Shown: positions 47,689 through 57,922 of the stretch, in pieces
Position numbering within the stretch: the first letter of the stretch is position 1
How the letters are laid out: the number at the start of each line of letters is the position of its first letter
Assembly: GCF_021228125.1 (NCBI RefSeq)
Contig: NZ_JAJQQS010000006.1
Location: 310,001-374,000 of the forward strand
Length of the DNA: 64,000 nucleotides
Direction of reading: 5' to 3'
Origin: Streptomyces albireticuli
GTDB taxonomy: Bacteria; Actinomycetota; Actinomycetes; Streptomycetales; Streptomycetaceae
Notes under the pieces: model-generated
Database searches by the model: none
Told to the model about the DNA's origin: nothing
What the model saw: the letters and a program-made list of their open reading frames with translations, nothing else
Program-made: the position numbers and the translations under genes

Positions 47689-48945
47689 GTGCCGACGACG
47701 ACATCACACCGCCCGCGGTCCGCCGCGGCGGGACGCTGCGGAGCCGCCCTCGCGGCGACCGCCTCGCTGCTCCTCCCGTTGATGACCGCCGCGCCCGCCC
47801 ACGCCGACAATCCGGCCGACGGCAAGGGCGCCCCCAAGGTTCCGCCCGCTCAGATGTCCACGGTGGGCGGCGAGTTGCTGGGCAAACCCGGGCCGCAGGT
47901 GCGGCGCGGGCCGGGCGCCCCCCAGCTGCCCAAGGATCTCAGCGGCCGCTCCTGGCTGGTGGCCGACGCCGAGTCGGGGGAGATCCTCGCCGCGAACAAC
48001 GCCCACTGGCGGCTGCCTCCGGCCTCCACCCTCAAGATGCTCTTCGCCGACACGGTGCTGCCTAAGCTGCCCCGCAACCAGACCCACAAGGTGGTGCCCT
48101 CGGACCTGGAGGGCATGGGGGCGGGCAGCAGCGCCGTGGGGGTCAAGGAGGGCTCCTCCTACTCCGTCCACGACCTGTGGCTGGGCGTCTTCCTGCGCTC
48201 CGGGAACGACGCGGTGCGGGTTCTGTCGGCCATGAACGGCGGCGTCCCGCGGACCGTCAAGGACATGCAGGCGCACGCGGAGGACCTCCAGGCGAAGGAC
48301 ACCCACGTCGTCACCCCCGACGGGTACGACGCCGACGGACAGGTCTCCAGCGCGTACGACCTGACCCTGTTCGCCCGCTCCGGCCTCCAGAAGGCGGACT
48401 TCCGGGAGTACTGCGCCACGGTCTCCGCGAAGTTCCCCGGCGAGGAGAAGCCCGGCAAGAAGCGGGACAGCTTCGCCATCGTGAACACCAACCGGCTGCT
48501 GACCGGCGAGGGCATGCCCAAGGGCGAGCCCTACAAGGGCATGGCCGGCGTGAAGAACGGCTCCACGACCAACGCGGGCAACACCTTCACCGGCGTGGCC
48601 CAGCACGACGGCCGCAAGCTCCTGGTCACGGTGATGAACCCGGAGACGGCCGAGCCCCACCGCGTCTACACCGAGGCCCGCGCGCTCCTCGACTGGGGCT
48701 TCGAGGCGGCCGGCCACGTCCAGCCCGTCGGCGTCCTGGTGCCCCCCAGGGGCGCCGCGGACAAGCCCGGCGACGGCCGCGCCGACCAGGCCACCCAGCA
48801 CGCCCAGGCGTCCGTGGCGGGTGCCGGCGGCGGCATGTGGACGGCCGTCGGGATCGCGGGGGCGGCCCTGGTCGTCCTGGCGGCGGGCGGGTTCGTGGTG
48901 CACCGCAGGCACCCGCTGCCGGACCGGATGCGGCGGCGCGGCTGA
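47689..48945 (+). CDS. D-alanyl-D-alanine carboxypeptidase
   Basis: This 418-residue penicillin-binding enzyme of the peptidase S11 family trims the terminal D-Ala of peptidoglycan stem peptides outside the cell. It has a secretion signal (residues about 15-40, ending APAHA), then STLK (113-116), SGN (171-173) and KNG (289-291), the three active-site motifs; the last is KTG in most relatives. A C-terminal segment (VGIAGAALVVLAAGGFVV) anchors it. GTG 47689 starts at the conserved signal peptide. It lies next to a small membrane protein and a YihY gene. Confidence 0.92.
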   Translation: MPTTTSHRPRSAAAGRCGAALAATASLLLPLMTAAPAHADNPADGKGAPKVPPAQMSTVGGELLGKPGPQVRRGPGAPQLPKDLSGRSWLVADAESGEILAANNAHWRLPPASTLKMLFADTVLPKLPRNQTHKVVPSDLEGMGAGSSAVGVKEGSSYSVHDLWLGVFLRSGNDAVRVLSAMNGGVPRTVKDMQAHAEDLQAKDTHVVTPDGYDADGQVSSAYDLTLFARSGLQKADFREYCATVSAKFPGEEKPGKKRDSFAIVNTNRLLTGEGMPKGEPYKGMAGVKNGSTTNAGNTFTGVAQHDGRKLLVTVMNPETAEPHRVYTEARALLDWGFEAAGHVQPVGVLVPPRGAADKPGDGRADQATQHAQASVAGAGGGMWTAVGIAGAALVVLAAGGFVVHRRHPLPDRMRRRG

Positions 48946-48979
48946 GCGCGCGGGGACCCGCGCCGCGACCCGTGCGGTG

Positions 48980-49870
48980 TCACCGGTCGGCGGAGGAGCC
49001 GGATTCCGGCTCCTCCGCGGGCTCCTCGGCCGGCTTCGACGGCGTGGCCGTCCACGCCGCGCAGAACAGCGTCAGCTTCGCCGTGAAGTTGATCCACAGC
49101 AGCAGCGCGATCGGGGTGCCGAACGCCCCGTACATGCTCTTCGCGGCGACCCCCTGGAGATAGCCGCTGAGCAGCAGTTTCAGCAGCTCGAAGCCGACCG
49201 CGCCGATCAGCGCCCCGACCACGAGCCGGCGGCGCGGCGGCAGGACGCCGGGCAGCCGGGACAGGACGTAGAGCATCAGGAGGAAGTCGGCGAGGACGGC
49301 GATGCAGAAGCCCGCCGCCGTCAGCAGCCCGCCGACGCCGTCCAGGCCGGTCCGGTCGACGACCCAGCCGACGGCCGCGGTGGCGAACGCCGAGCAGCCG
49401 AAGGAGAGCAGGGCGACCCCGCCGAGGCCCAGCAGCACCGCCCCGTCCTTGAGCTTGAGGAGGACCGGGTTGCCGGGGCTCTCCTCCTTCTCCCAGACGG
49501 CGCGCAGACACTCGCGCAGGGAGCCGATCCAGCCGAGGCCGGTGAAGAGCAGCAGGGCGCCGGCGACGACCCCGACGGTGCCGGCGTTGTCGACGAGTCC
49601 GCTGAGGTCGAGCTGGCCGGAGATGCCCGGCACCTGCTCGGCGAGCTTCTGCTCCAGCTCGTGCATCTGCTGCTTGCTCAAGACCGCCGCACCGATCGCC
49701 GCACCCACCGTGACCAGCGGAAACAGCGAAAGGAAGCTGGTGAAGGTGATCGCGGCGGCCAGCCGGGTCCACTTCACCCGGTCCAGGGTCTCGTACGAGC
49801 GCCACAGGTGGGTGCGCATCAGCCGGGCGATCACGGGCCCGATCCCCGGCAGCCGGGTCAGCCATTCCAT
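48980..49870 (-). CDS. YihY/BrkB-family membrane protein
   Basis: This 296-residue multi-pass membrane protein has about six hydrophobic segments and the family blocks RLAAAITFTSFLSLFPLVTV, FTGLGWIGSLRECLRAVW and GTPIALLLWINFTAKLTLFC. The C-terminus is Glu/Pro-rich. Despite old names, these are not ribonucleases; their role is unsettled. ATG 49870 (AGGTG upstream) is chosen; a GTG at 49879 is possible. Confidence 0.88.
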   Translation of the reverse strand: MEWLTRLPGIGPVIARLMRTHLWRSYETLDRVKWTRLAAAITFTSFLSLFPLVTVGAAIGAAVLSKQQMHELEQKLAEQVPGISGQLDLSGLVDNAGTVGVVAGALLLFTGLGWIGSLRECLRAVWEKEESPGNPVLLKLKDGAVLLGLGGVALLSFGCSAFATAAVGWVVDRTGLDGVGGLLTAAGFCIAVLADFLLMLYVLSRLPGVLPPRRRLVVGALIGAVGFELLKLLLSGYLQGVAAKSMYGAFGTPIALLLWINFTAKLTLFCAAWTATPSKPAEEPAEEPESGSSADR

Positions 49871-49962
49871 GGTCAACACCTACCATCCACGGGCCCTCGC
49901 GAGCGCCTACGGGCAGGTGTACGCCTACCCGGCGGGGCGCCGGGCACGCGGATGACCAGGGG

Positions 49963-50559
49963 CTACCGGGAGGCGGCGGGCGGGCGCGTGGCGCCCGGCT
50001 GGCGCGGGACGGCGGACGCGGCGTCGCCGTCCTCGCCGTCGGCGAAGGGGTACTCGCGCTCCAGCCGCCACACGCCGTCGGCGCCCTGCTCGTAGAGGGC
50101 GAAGCCGTTGATCGTCCAGGCGGCCTCGAACTCCGAGAGCTCCTCGAACGCCCGGTCCATGGCCTCCTCGGCGATGCCGTGGGCGATGGTGACGTGCGGG
50201 TGGTACGGGAACTGGAGCTCGCGGGCGACGGGCCCGGAGGCGTCCCGGACGCGCTTCTGGAGCCAGGCGCAGGAGGAGGCGCCCTCGACCACGTTGACGT
50301 AGACCACGGGCGAGAGCGGGCGGAAGGTGCCGGTCCCGGACAGGCGCATCCGGAACGGGCGGCCGAGCGCCGCGACCCCGGCGAGGTGCTCCTCGATGGC
50401 GGGCAGCGACGAGGCGTCCACCTCGGTGGGCGGCAGGAGGGTGACGTGCGTGGGGATGCCGTGCGCGTGCGGGTCGCCGAAGCCCTCGCGGCGCTTCTGG
50501 AGGAAGCTGCCGTAAGGCTCCGGGACCGCGATCGAAACGCCGAGCGTTACGGTCCCCAC
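49963..50559 (-). CDS. 2'-5' RNA ligase-family (2H phosphoesterase) protein
   Basis: This 198-residue protein has the two HxT motifs of the 2H phosphoesterase superfamily, THVTLLPP (about residue 38) and PHVTIAHG (about 121), which cleave or form 2'-5' or cyclic phosphate bonds. GTG 50559 is chosen because AGGAGGGAG stands about seven bases upstream. The tail is Ala/Arg-rich. The natural substrate is unknown. Confidence 0.9.
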   Translation of the reverse strand: MGTVTLGVSIAVPEPYGSFLQKRREGFGDPHAHGIPTHVTLLPPTEVDASSLPAIEEHLAGVAALGRPFRMRLSGTGTFRPLSPVVYVNVVEGASSCAWLQKRVRDASGPVARELQFPYHPHVTIAHGIAEEAMDRAFEELSEFEAAWTINGFALYEQGADGVWRLEREYPFADGEDGDAASAVPRQPGATRPPAASR

Positions 50560-50689
50560 TGCGTTCTCCCTCCTGTGCGCCTGTAAGTCCCCGTGGCCAG
50601 TGTGACGGCTGTGCCACACCTGGTGCCAGGTCCGCTGGTCCCGTGCGCGCGGGGCCGTCGGTCCCGCGCGCCCGCGCCGGTACGTCCTG

Positions 50690-51715
<1,026 letters not shown>

Positions 51716-51805
51716 TCAGGTGCCGCGACGGACTCGGTCCGGCGGTGCGGGCGAGGTAGTAGAAAGCTCGGTAACAGCATGCCCGTACAGCGAACGGAGC
51801 ACACG

Positions 51806-53008
51806 GTGACATCCACGGAACGCAGCATCGCCGCCGCCGAGGCCCACAGCGCCCACAACTACCATCCGTTGCCGGTCGTCGTCGCCTACGCGGAGGGCGC
51901 GTGGATGACCGATGTGGAGGGCCGTCGCTATCTCGACATGCTGGCCGGATACTCGGCGCTCAACTTCGGGCACGGCAACCGCCGGCTGATCAACGCCGCC
52001 AAGGCGCAGCTCGATCGGGTGACCCTCACCTCGCGCGCTTTCTACCACGACCGCTTCGCGGAGTTCTGCGCGGAGCTCGCCGCGCTGTGCGGCAAGGACA
52101 TGGTGCTGCCGATGAACACCGGCGCGGAGGCCGTCGAGACGGCCGTCAAGACCGCCCGGAAGTGGGGCTACCGCGTCAAGGGCGTACCGGACGGCCGGGC
52201 GAAGATCATCGTGGCCGGAAACAACTTCCACGGCCGCACCACCACGATCATCAGCTTCTCGACGGACGAGGAGGCGCGCGCGGACTACGGCCCGTACACC
52301 CCGGGCTTCGAGATCGTCCCGTACGGCGACCTCGCCGCGCTGGAGGCCGCCGTGGACGAGGACACCGTGGCGGTGCTGCTGGAACCCATCCAGGGCGAGG
52401 CGGGGGTGCTCGTACCGCCGCCCGGCTATCTGCCGGGCGTACGGCGGCTGACGGCCGAGCGCGGGGTGCTGTTCATCGCCGACGAGATCCAGTCCGGCCT
52501 GGGCCGCACCGGCCGGACCTTCGCCTGCGACCACGAGGACGTCGTCCCCGACATGTACGTCCTCGGCAAGGCGCTCGGCGGCGGTGTGGTCCCCGTATCG
52601 GCCGTGGTGGCCTCCGCCGACGTCCTCGGGGTGTACCGCCCCGGCGAACACGGCTCGACGTTCGGCGGGAACCCGCTCGCGTGCGCGGTGGCCCTGGAGG
52701 TCGTGGCGATGCTGCGGTCCGGCGAGTTCCAGCAGCGGGCGACGGAGCTCGGCGAGCACCTGCACCAGGAGCTGGGCCTGCTGGTGGGCGGCGGCGCGGT
52801 GGAGGCGGTGCGCGGGCGCGGCCTGTGGGCCGGGGTCGACATCGCCCCGGCGAAGGGCACCGGGCGGCAGATCTCGGAGCGGCTGATGGACCGGCGGGTG
52901 CTGGTCAAGGACACGCACGGCTCGACGATCCGGATCGCGCCGCCGCTGGTGATCAGCAAGGAGGACCTGGACTGGGGGCTGGATCAGCTGCGGGCGGTGC
53001 TGGCCTGA
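51806..53008 (+). CDS. rocD: Ornithine-oxo-acid transaminase
   Basis: This 400-residue PLP enzyme moves the delta-amino group of ornithine to 2-oxoglutarate. HNYHPLPVVVAYAEGAWM and GYSALNFGHGNRRLI are typical; PMNTGAEAVETAVKTARKWG binds PLP phosphate; FIADEIQSGLGRTGR holds the ring Asp; and LGKALGGGVVPVSA the Schiff-base Lys. GTG 51806 has GGAG at about seven bases; ATG 51779 has none. It is divergent from trpS. Confidence 0.92.
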   Translation: MTSTERSIAAAEAHSAHNYHPLPVVVAYAEGAWMTDVEGRRYLDMLAGYSALNFGHGNRRLINAAKAQLDRVTLTSRAFYHDRFAEFCAELAALCGKDMVLPMNTGAEAVETAVKTARKWGYRVKGVPDGRAKIIVAGNNFHGRTTTIISFSTDEEARADYGPYTPGFEIVPYGDLAALEAAVDEDTVAVLLEPIQGEAGVLVPPPGYLPGVRRLTAERGVLFIADEIQSGLGRTGRTFACDHEDVVPDMYVLGKALGGGVVPVSAVVASADVLGVYRPGEHGSTFGGNPLACAVALEVVAMLRSGEFQQRATELGEHLHQELGLLVGGGAVEAVRGRGLWAGVDIAPAKGTGRQISERLMDRRVLVKDTHGSTIRIAPPLVISKEDLDWGLDQLRAVLA

Positions 53009-53313
53009 GGGGTTCGAGGCCGGGGGTGGTGACGGGTGCGGGGTGATGCCGCCGCGCGGGGCCTTTTCCCCACCCCGCCCCTTCCCGAACCGGGGCTGAC
53101 GCCCCGGACCCCGGTCCTCAAACGCCGGCCGGGCTGATTTCAGCCCGGCCGGCGTTTGAGGCCACCGCGCGGAGCGCGGAAAAGGGGGCCCGGGGGCTTG
53201 CCCCCGGTTTCGGGAAGGGGCGGGTAGGGGAAAAGCCCGCTCACAACGGCGAGGCCCCGCCCCCCCCCGTGAAGGGAGAGGCGGGGCCGCACCGTACAAA
53301 CCCGACCGGCAGG
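53009..53313. repeat. Dispersed inverted-repeat element between rocD and sdhB
   Basis: This 305-bp gap between convergent genes is almost filled by one copy. CCTCAAACGCCGGCCGGGC and its complement form a perfect 22-base stem with a TT loop at 53116-53161. It is flanked by the CCCCGCCCCTTCCCG arm near 53073 and CGGGAAGGGGCGGG near 53210. I see no gene. Confidence 0.85.
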
Positions 53314-54081
53314 TCAGAAGCGGCGCGTGATCAGCGCCCGCTTCACCTCCTGGATCGCCTTCGTGACCTCGATGCCACGCGGGCACGCGTCCGTGCAGTT
53401 GAACGTCGTGCGGCAGCGCCACACACCGTCCTTGTCGTTCAGGATCTCCAGCCGCTGCTCACCGGCCTCGTCACGCGAGTCGAAGATGAAGCGGTGGGCG
53501 TTGACGATGGCCGCCGGGCCGAAGTACTGGCCGTCGTTCCAGAACACCGGGCAGGACGACGTGCACGCGGCGCACAGGATGCACTTGGTGGTGTCGTCGA
53601 ACCGCTCGCGGTCCTCGGCCGACTGCAGGCGCTCACGCGTCGGCTCGTTCCCCTTGGTGATGAGGAACGGCATGACGTCGCGGTACGCCTGGAAGAACGG
53701 CTCCATGTCGACCACGAGGTCCTTCAGGACCGTGAGGCCCTTGATGGGCTCGACCGTGATCGGCTTGGACGGGTTGATGTCCTTGATCAGCGTCTTGCAC
53801 GCCAGGCGGTTCTTACCGTTGATGCGCATCGCGTCGGAGCCGCAGATGCCGTGCGCGCAGGAGCGCCGGAAGGTCAGCGTCCCGTCGTGGTCCCACTTGA
53901 TCTTGTGGAGGCCGTCGAGGACCCGCTCCTTGGGGTCGATCTCCAGCTGGAAGTCCTGCCAGGTCGCCTGGTCCGAGATCTCCGGGTTGAACCGGCGGAC
54001 CCGGAAGGTGACCGTGATCAGGTGCGCGGGGGCCTCGGACTCGGCCGAGGCCGCGCTCTTCTCGAGCGTCGGGGTGCTCAT
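53314..54081 (-). CDS. sdhB: Succinate dehydrogenase iron-sulfur subunit
   Basis: This 255-residue subunit carries electrons from FAD to quinone. RRSCAHGICGSDAMRING binds the [2Fe-2S] cluster. CILCAACTSSCPVF and CRTTFNCTDACPRGI bind the [4Fe-4S] and [3Fe-4S] clusters. The ATG overlaps the sdhA stop by one base. It is last in the sdhCDAB operon. Confidence 0.97.
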   Translation of the reverse strand: MSTPTLEKSAASAESEAPAHLITVTFRVRRFNPEISDQATWQDFQLEIDPKERVLDGLHKIKWDHDGTLTFRRSCAHGICGSDAMRINGKNRLACKTLIKDINPSKPITVEPIKGLTVLKDLVVDMEPFFQAYRDVMPFLITKGNEPTRERLQSAEDRERFDDTTKCILCAACTSSCPVFWNDGQYFGPAAIVNAHRFIFDSRDEAGEQRLEILNDKDGVWRCRTTFNCTDACPRGIEVTKAIQEVKRALITRRF

Positions 54082-55835
54082 CAGTACTTACGCTCCATCG
54101 GCTGGTAGCGGGTCTGGACGACCGGCTTGTAGTCGAGGCGGATCGAGTCCGTGCCGTCCGCGTCGACCTCGCGGTACGCCATGGTGTGCCGCATGAAGTT
54201 GACGTCGTCGCGGTTGGGGTAGTCCTCGCGGTAGTGACCGCCGCGGGACTCCTTGCGCGCCAGCGCGGACACGGCCATGACCTCGGCCAGGTCGAGCAGG
54301 TTGCCCAGCTCGATGGCCTCCAGCAGGTCGGTGTTGAACCGCTTGCCCTTGTCCTGCACGGAGACGTTCTTGTAGCGCTCGCGCAGCTCGGCGATCTTCT
54401 CGACGGCCGTCTTGATCGTCTGCTCGGTGCGGAAGACCATGACGTTGGCGTCCATGGTCTCCTGGAGCTCCTTGCGGAGGTCGGCGACCCGCTCCTTGCC
54501 CGTGGAGTTGCGCAGCCGCTCGACCTGGTCGGCGACGAGCTGCGCCGGGTTCTCCGGCAGCTCGACGTAGTCGGCCTTGGCGGAGTACTCGGCGGCCGCG
54601 ATGCCGGCCCGCTTGCCGAAGACGTTGATGTCCAGCAGCGAGTTGGTGCCGAGGCGGTTGGCGCCGTGCACGGAGACACAGGCGACCTCGCCGGCCGCGT
54701 ACAGGCCGGGGACGACGGTGTCGTTGTCGGCCAGGACCTCACCCGCGACGTTGGTCGGGATGCCGCCCATGGCGTAGTGCGCGGTGGGCTGGATCGGGAT
54801 CGGGTCCGTGTAGGGCTCGATGCCCAGGTACGTACGCGCGAACTCGGTGATGTCCGGGAGCTTGGCGTCGAGCTGCTCCGGCGGCAGGTGCGTGAGGTCG
54901 AGGTAGACGTGGTCGCCCTCGGGACCGCAGCCGCGGCCCTCGCGGATCTCCGTGTAGATGGAGCGCGAGACGACGTCACGGGACGCGAGGTCCTTCATGA
55001 CCGGCGCGTACTTCTCCATGAAGCGCTCGCCGTCCTTGTTGCGGAGGATGCCGCCCTCACCACGGGCGCCCTCCGTCAGCAGGATGCCCATGCGCCAGAT
55101 GCCCGTCGGGTGGAACTGGAAGAACTCCATGTCCTCCAGCGGCAGGCCGCGGCGGTAGCAGGCCGCCTGGCCGTCACCCGTGAGGGTGTGCGCGTTGGAG
55201 GTCACCTTGAAGAACTTGCCGGTGCCGCCGGAGGCGTAGATGACGGCCTTCGCCTGGAAGACGTGGATCTCGCCGGTGGCGAGCTCGTAGGCCACCACGC
55301 CGGCCGACTTCTTGACGCCGTCGACCTCGGTGATCAGCTGGTCCAGGACGTAGAACTCGTTGAAGAACTCCACGCCCTCCTTGACGCAGTTCTGGTACAG
55401 CGTCTGGAGGATCATGTGGCCGGTGCGGTCCGCGGCGTAGCAGGACCGGCGGACCGGGGCCTCGCCGTGGTTACGGCTGTGACCGCCGAAGCGGCGCTGG
55501 TCGATGGTGCCGTTCGGGGTGCGGTTGAACGGCAGGCCCATCTTCTCGAGGTCGAGGACCGCGTCGATGGCCTCCTTCGCCAGGATCTCGGCGGCGTCCT
55601 GGTCGACCAGGTAGTCGCCGCCCTTGATCGTGTCGAAGGTGTGCCACTCCCAGTTGTCCTCCTCCACGTTGGCCAGCGCGGCGGCCATGCCGCCCTGCGC
55701 GGCGCCCGTGTGGGAGCGGGTGGGGTAGAGCTTGGTCAGCACCGCGGTGCGGCTGCGCTTGGTCGACTCGATGGCCGCGCGCATGCCGGCGCCACCGGCG
55801 CCGACGATGACGGTGTCGTACTTGTGGATCTGCAT
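54081..55835 (-). CDS. sdhA: Succinate dehydrogenase flavoprotein subunit
   Basis: This 584-residue subunit oxidises succinate to fumarate. YDTVIVGAGGAGMRAAIES is the FAD loop, RSHTGAAQGGMAAAL holds the His that binds FAD covalently, and HPTGIWRMGILLTEGARGEGG and RLGTNSLLDINVFG are active-site blocks. ATG 55835 begins with the conserved MQIHKYDTVIVG. It overlaps sdhB. Confidence 0.97.
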   Translation of the reverse strand: MQIHKYDTVIVGAGGAGMRAAIESTKRSRTAVLTKLYPTRSHTGAAQGGMAAALANVEEDNWEWHTFDTIKGGDYLVDQDAAEILAKEAIDAVLDLEKMGLPFNRTPNGTIDQRRFGGHSRNHGEAPVRRSCYAADRTGHMILQTLYQNCVKEGVEFFNEFYVLDQLITEVDGVKKSAGVVAYELATGEIHVFQAKAVIYASGGTGKFFKVTSNAHTLTGDGQAACYRRGLPLEDMEFFQFHPTGIWRMGILLTEGARGEGGILRNKDGERFMEKYAPVMKDLASRDVVSRSIYTEIREGRGCGPEGDHVYLDLTHLPPEQLDAKLPDITEFARTYLGIEPYTDPIPIQPTAHYAMGGIPTNVAGEVLADNDTVVPGLYAAGEVACVSVHGANRLGTNSLLDINVFGKRAGIAAAEYSAKADYVELPENPAQLVADQVERLRNSTGKERVADLRKELQETMDANVMVFRTEQTIKTAVEKIAELRERYKNVSVQDKGKRFNTDLLEAIELGNLLDLAEVMAVSALARKESRGGHYREDYPNRDDVNFMRHTMAYREVDADGTDSIRLDYKPVVQTRYQPMERKY

Positions 55836-55855
55836 GGTCTCGTCAGCCCCGGGCT

Positions 55856-56326
55856 CTAGCGGATGTTCGGGTCGAAGGTGAAGATCACCAGCGTGCCCAG
55901 CAGGACGGTGAACACCGTGGCCGCGTACAGCAGGTTCTTCAGCCAGAAGCGGGTCTTGGGCCGCTCCGCGTAGTCGTTGATGACCGTGCGCAGGCCGTTG
56001 GCGCCGTGCAGCATGGCGAGCCACAGCATGACCAGGTCCCAGGCCTGCCAGAACGGCGAGGCCCAGCGGCCCGCCACGAAGGCGAAGCCGATCTTGCTCA
56101 CGCCGCCGTCGAGGACCAGCTGGATGAGCAGGTGGCCCAGGACCAGGACGACCAGGACGACGCCGGACAGCCGCATGAACAGCCAGCCGTACAGCTCGAA
56201 GTTGGTGCGGGTGCTCTTGGGCGTCTTCTTGGTGCGGGCCCGGGGCGGCGCGATGACCGGCGCCGGGTTGTCCACGTCGTACAGCGACACGGTCTCGGTC
56301 GCGGGGGTGGTGGTCTCAGCGGACAT
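55856..56326 (-). CDS. sdhD: Succinate dehydrogenase membrane anchor
   Basis: This 156-residue hydrophobic subunit has three membrane segments (LFMRLSGVVLVVLVLGHLLI, LVMLWLAMLHGANGLRTVI, LLYAATVFTVLLGTLVIF). The His in LGHLL and MLHGANGLR probably hold haem. The N-terminus is soluble (about 50 residues). It lies six bases after sdhC. Confidence 0.92.
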   Translation of the reverse strand: MSAETTTPATETVSLYDVDNPAPVIAPPRARTKKTPKSTRTNFELYGWLFMRLSGVVLVVLVLGHLLIQLVLDGGVSKIGFAFVAGRWASPFWQAWDLVMLWLAMLHGANGLRTVINDYAERPKTRFWLKNLLYAATVFTVLLGTLVIFTFDPNIR

Positions 56327-56332
56327 CTCGCG

Positions 56333-56713
56333 TCAGCTCCCGAACAGCGTGCGCAGCGTGTGCTGGAGCACGGGGTAGAAGGCGCCGGCCATCAGCACGA
56401 GCCAGATGGTGACAACGGACCACAGCATCTGCTTCTGGTAGCGGGCACCCTTGGACCAGAAGTCCACCGCGATGACACGCAGACCATTGAGGGCGTGGAA
56501 GAGGATGGCGGCGACGAGGCCGTACTCCATCACGTTGACGAGGGGCGTCTTGTACGTCGCGACGACCTCGTCGTACGCCTCGGGCGAGACGCGGACGAGG
56601 GCGGTGTCAAGGACGTGCACGAACAGGAAGAAGAAGATGAGGACGCCGGTGACTCGATGAGCCACCCAGGACCACATGCCTTCCCGGCCGCGGTACAGCG
56701 TTCCAGCCGGCAC
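56333..56713 (-). CDS. sdhC: Succinate dehydrogenase cytochrome b556 subunit
   Basis: This 126-residue subunit has MWSWVAHRVTGVLIFFFLF, with the Ser/Arg quinone region, and FVHVLDTAL and LFHALNGLRVI, the haem-ligand area. GTG 56713 has GGAGGG at about seven bases and is first in the sdhCDAB operon; the promoter should lie in the 241 bases before it. Confidence 0.95.
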   Translation of the reverse strand: MPAGTLYRGREGMWSWVAHRVTGVLIFFFLFVHVLDTALVRVSPEAYDEVVATYKTPLVNVMEYGLVAAILFHALNGLRVIAVDFWSKGARYQKQMLWSVVTIWLVLMAGAFYPVLQHTLRTLFGS

Positions 56714-56954
56714 GGAAAACCCTCCGGGAGCGGGGATCAGAGCCTGCCGGCTTCACTGTCAGCGGGCCCGGCCGGGTACGGTCCACCGGCCCTGGCCATC
56801 GTAGCGACGCGTTGTCGGTTCGGGTTCACGGGGTCGTCAGGTGTGATCAAACAGGCACGTACGGACCAGTGGCATACCCGGCGATCAGGGCCTTCCGGGG
56901 GTGCGGGATGTCCGGTCTACCCCGTCTGTCCTGCGGTTTCGTGTGATGGGACCG

Positions 56955-57521
56955 TTATGTGACGTGCTGCTGCCAGGTGGCTCGGTGGGTGTCGCGGGGG
57001 GTGTCGCGGCTCCGTGCGCACGGGGTGTCGGAGGCCAGCCGGGCGAGCCGTCCCAGGGCCAGCCGGGTGAGCTCGGCGTGGGTGGTGGCGGCCTCCTCGT
57101 GCGGCGCGCGGGTGAGGCGGACGCGGAGCGCGGCGAGCAGATGGGTGACGGTCCCGTCGGGGGGCAGGCCGTCCAGGCAGGCCAGGAAAACATGGCCGAA
57201 TCTGTGCTCATAGGCGGCCTGGGCCTGCCGGAGGACGGCGTGGACCGGCCGGTGGAGGTCTGTCCCCTCGGCGGGCAGGTGGGGACCGCTCTCGTCGGCG
57301 AGCGCCTCGGCCAGGCCGGCCGGGGGCAGGGCGTGGAAGGTCCGCTCCGCCGCGCCGAGCAGGGTGCGCAGATCGGGGTACGGGCGGTGGTCCGCGAGGT
57401 GGTGGGCCCACTGGCGGCTGCCGCAGCAGGCCAGGAGGGCGGCTTCGGCGGCGCCCGGCGACGCGGAGTTGAGGCGGTCGAGGCCGTGCCGGTCGAGGCT
57501 GTGCCGGTCGGGTCCGTGCAG
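56955..57521 (-). CDS. OHCU-decarboxylase-like protein, no ATG/GTG/TTG start
   Basis: I translated this frame by hand on the minus strand. It encodes LDRLNSASPGAAEAALLACC, GSRQWAHHLADHRPYPDL, TLLGAAERTFHALPPAGLAE, YEHRFGHVFLACLDG and AELTRLALGRLARL, matching the 2-oxo-4-hydroxy-4-carboxy-5-ureidoimidazoline decarboxylase family (uric acid breakdown to allantoin). TAA ends it at 56955. Upstream to the in-frame TGA near 57688 there is no ATG, GTG or TTG. The best start is CTG 57521, six bases after GAGGAG (57528-57533), giving 188 residues. A 15-base repeat (GACCGGCACAGCCTC and variant) follows at once, so slippage may have damaged the true start. It could also be a pseudogene. Confidence 0.7.
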   Translation of the reverse strand: MHGPDRHSLDRHGLDRLNSASPGAAEAALLACCGSRQWAHHLADHRPYPDLRTLLGAAERTFHALPPAGLAEALADESGPHLPAEGTDLHRPVHAVLRQAQAAYEHRFGHVFLACLDGLPPDGTVTHLLAALRVRLTRAPHEEAATTHAELTRLALGRLARLASDTPCARSRDTPRDTHRATWQQHVT

Positions 57522-57922
57522 CGTGGTCTCCTCGGGAGAGGGGGCGCGGCGGAGGCTCGGCGACCGGGCCCGGGCGGGGCCCGGATATGACTCGGCTGTG
57601 GTGCGGACGGGGTGGACGGCACGGGTGGGACGGCCCGGCCGAGGTGGCCGACGGCACCCGCGCGGCGTTCGCGGGGCACCCGTCCGTCATCCGTTCCGAG
57701 ATCCGTTCCGTGCATCCGTGTGCCGCCCGCGGAACTGGGTCTTCCGGTCGAGGAGCTGAGCCGCTACGGTGACGACGATTCTCGGCCACGGTCCGATGCG
57801 CTGTCCGACGGACGCGCGAATTTCATTCGGACGAGGCCCGTTTCGGGCGCGTGGTGGACACCTAGTCAGGCAAAGGGCAATACCTTCAGCCCATATATGC
57901 CCTATATAGGAGGTTCTGCTCC
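57522..57922. other. Divergent region before the OHCU-like and GH20 genes
   Basis: This 401-bp region holds the GAGGAG site of the OHCU-like gene on the minus strand and, on the plus strand, the AT-containing stretch CCCATATATGCCCTATATAG just before the GH20 ribosome binding site TAGGAGG. I see no further gene and no clear DasR site. Confidence 0.5.

Noticed and set aside
54186..55859. Long plus-strand frame opposite sdhA
   Set aside because: sdhA is unmistakable on the minus strand; the opposite frame is Val/Asp/Leu-rich with no motif.
56885..57789. Two minus-strand frames and one plus-strand frame over the OHCU-like gene
   Set aside because: They have usual start codons but Pro/Arg/Ala-rich composition. 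The third minus frame, which lacks such a start, contains the protein-family sequence.
57830..57922. DasR (GlcNAc) operator before the GH20 gene
   Set aside because: ACACCTAGTCAGG has only weak likeness to the ACTGGTCTAGACCACT-type site, and the dyad is not preserved.
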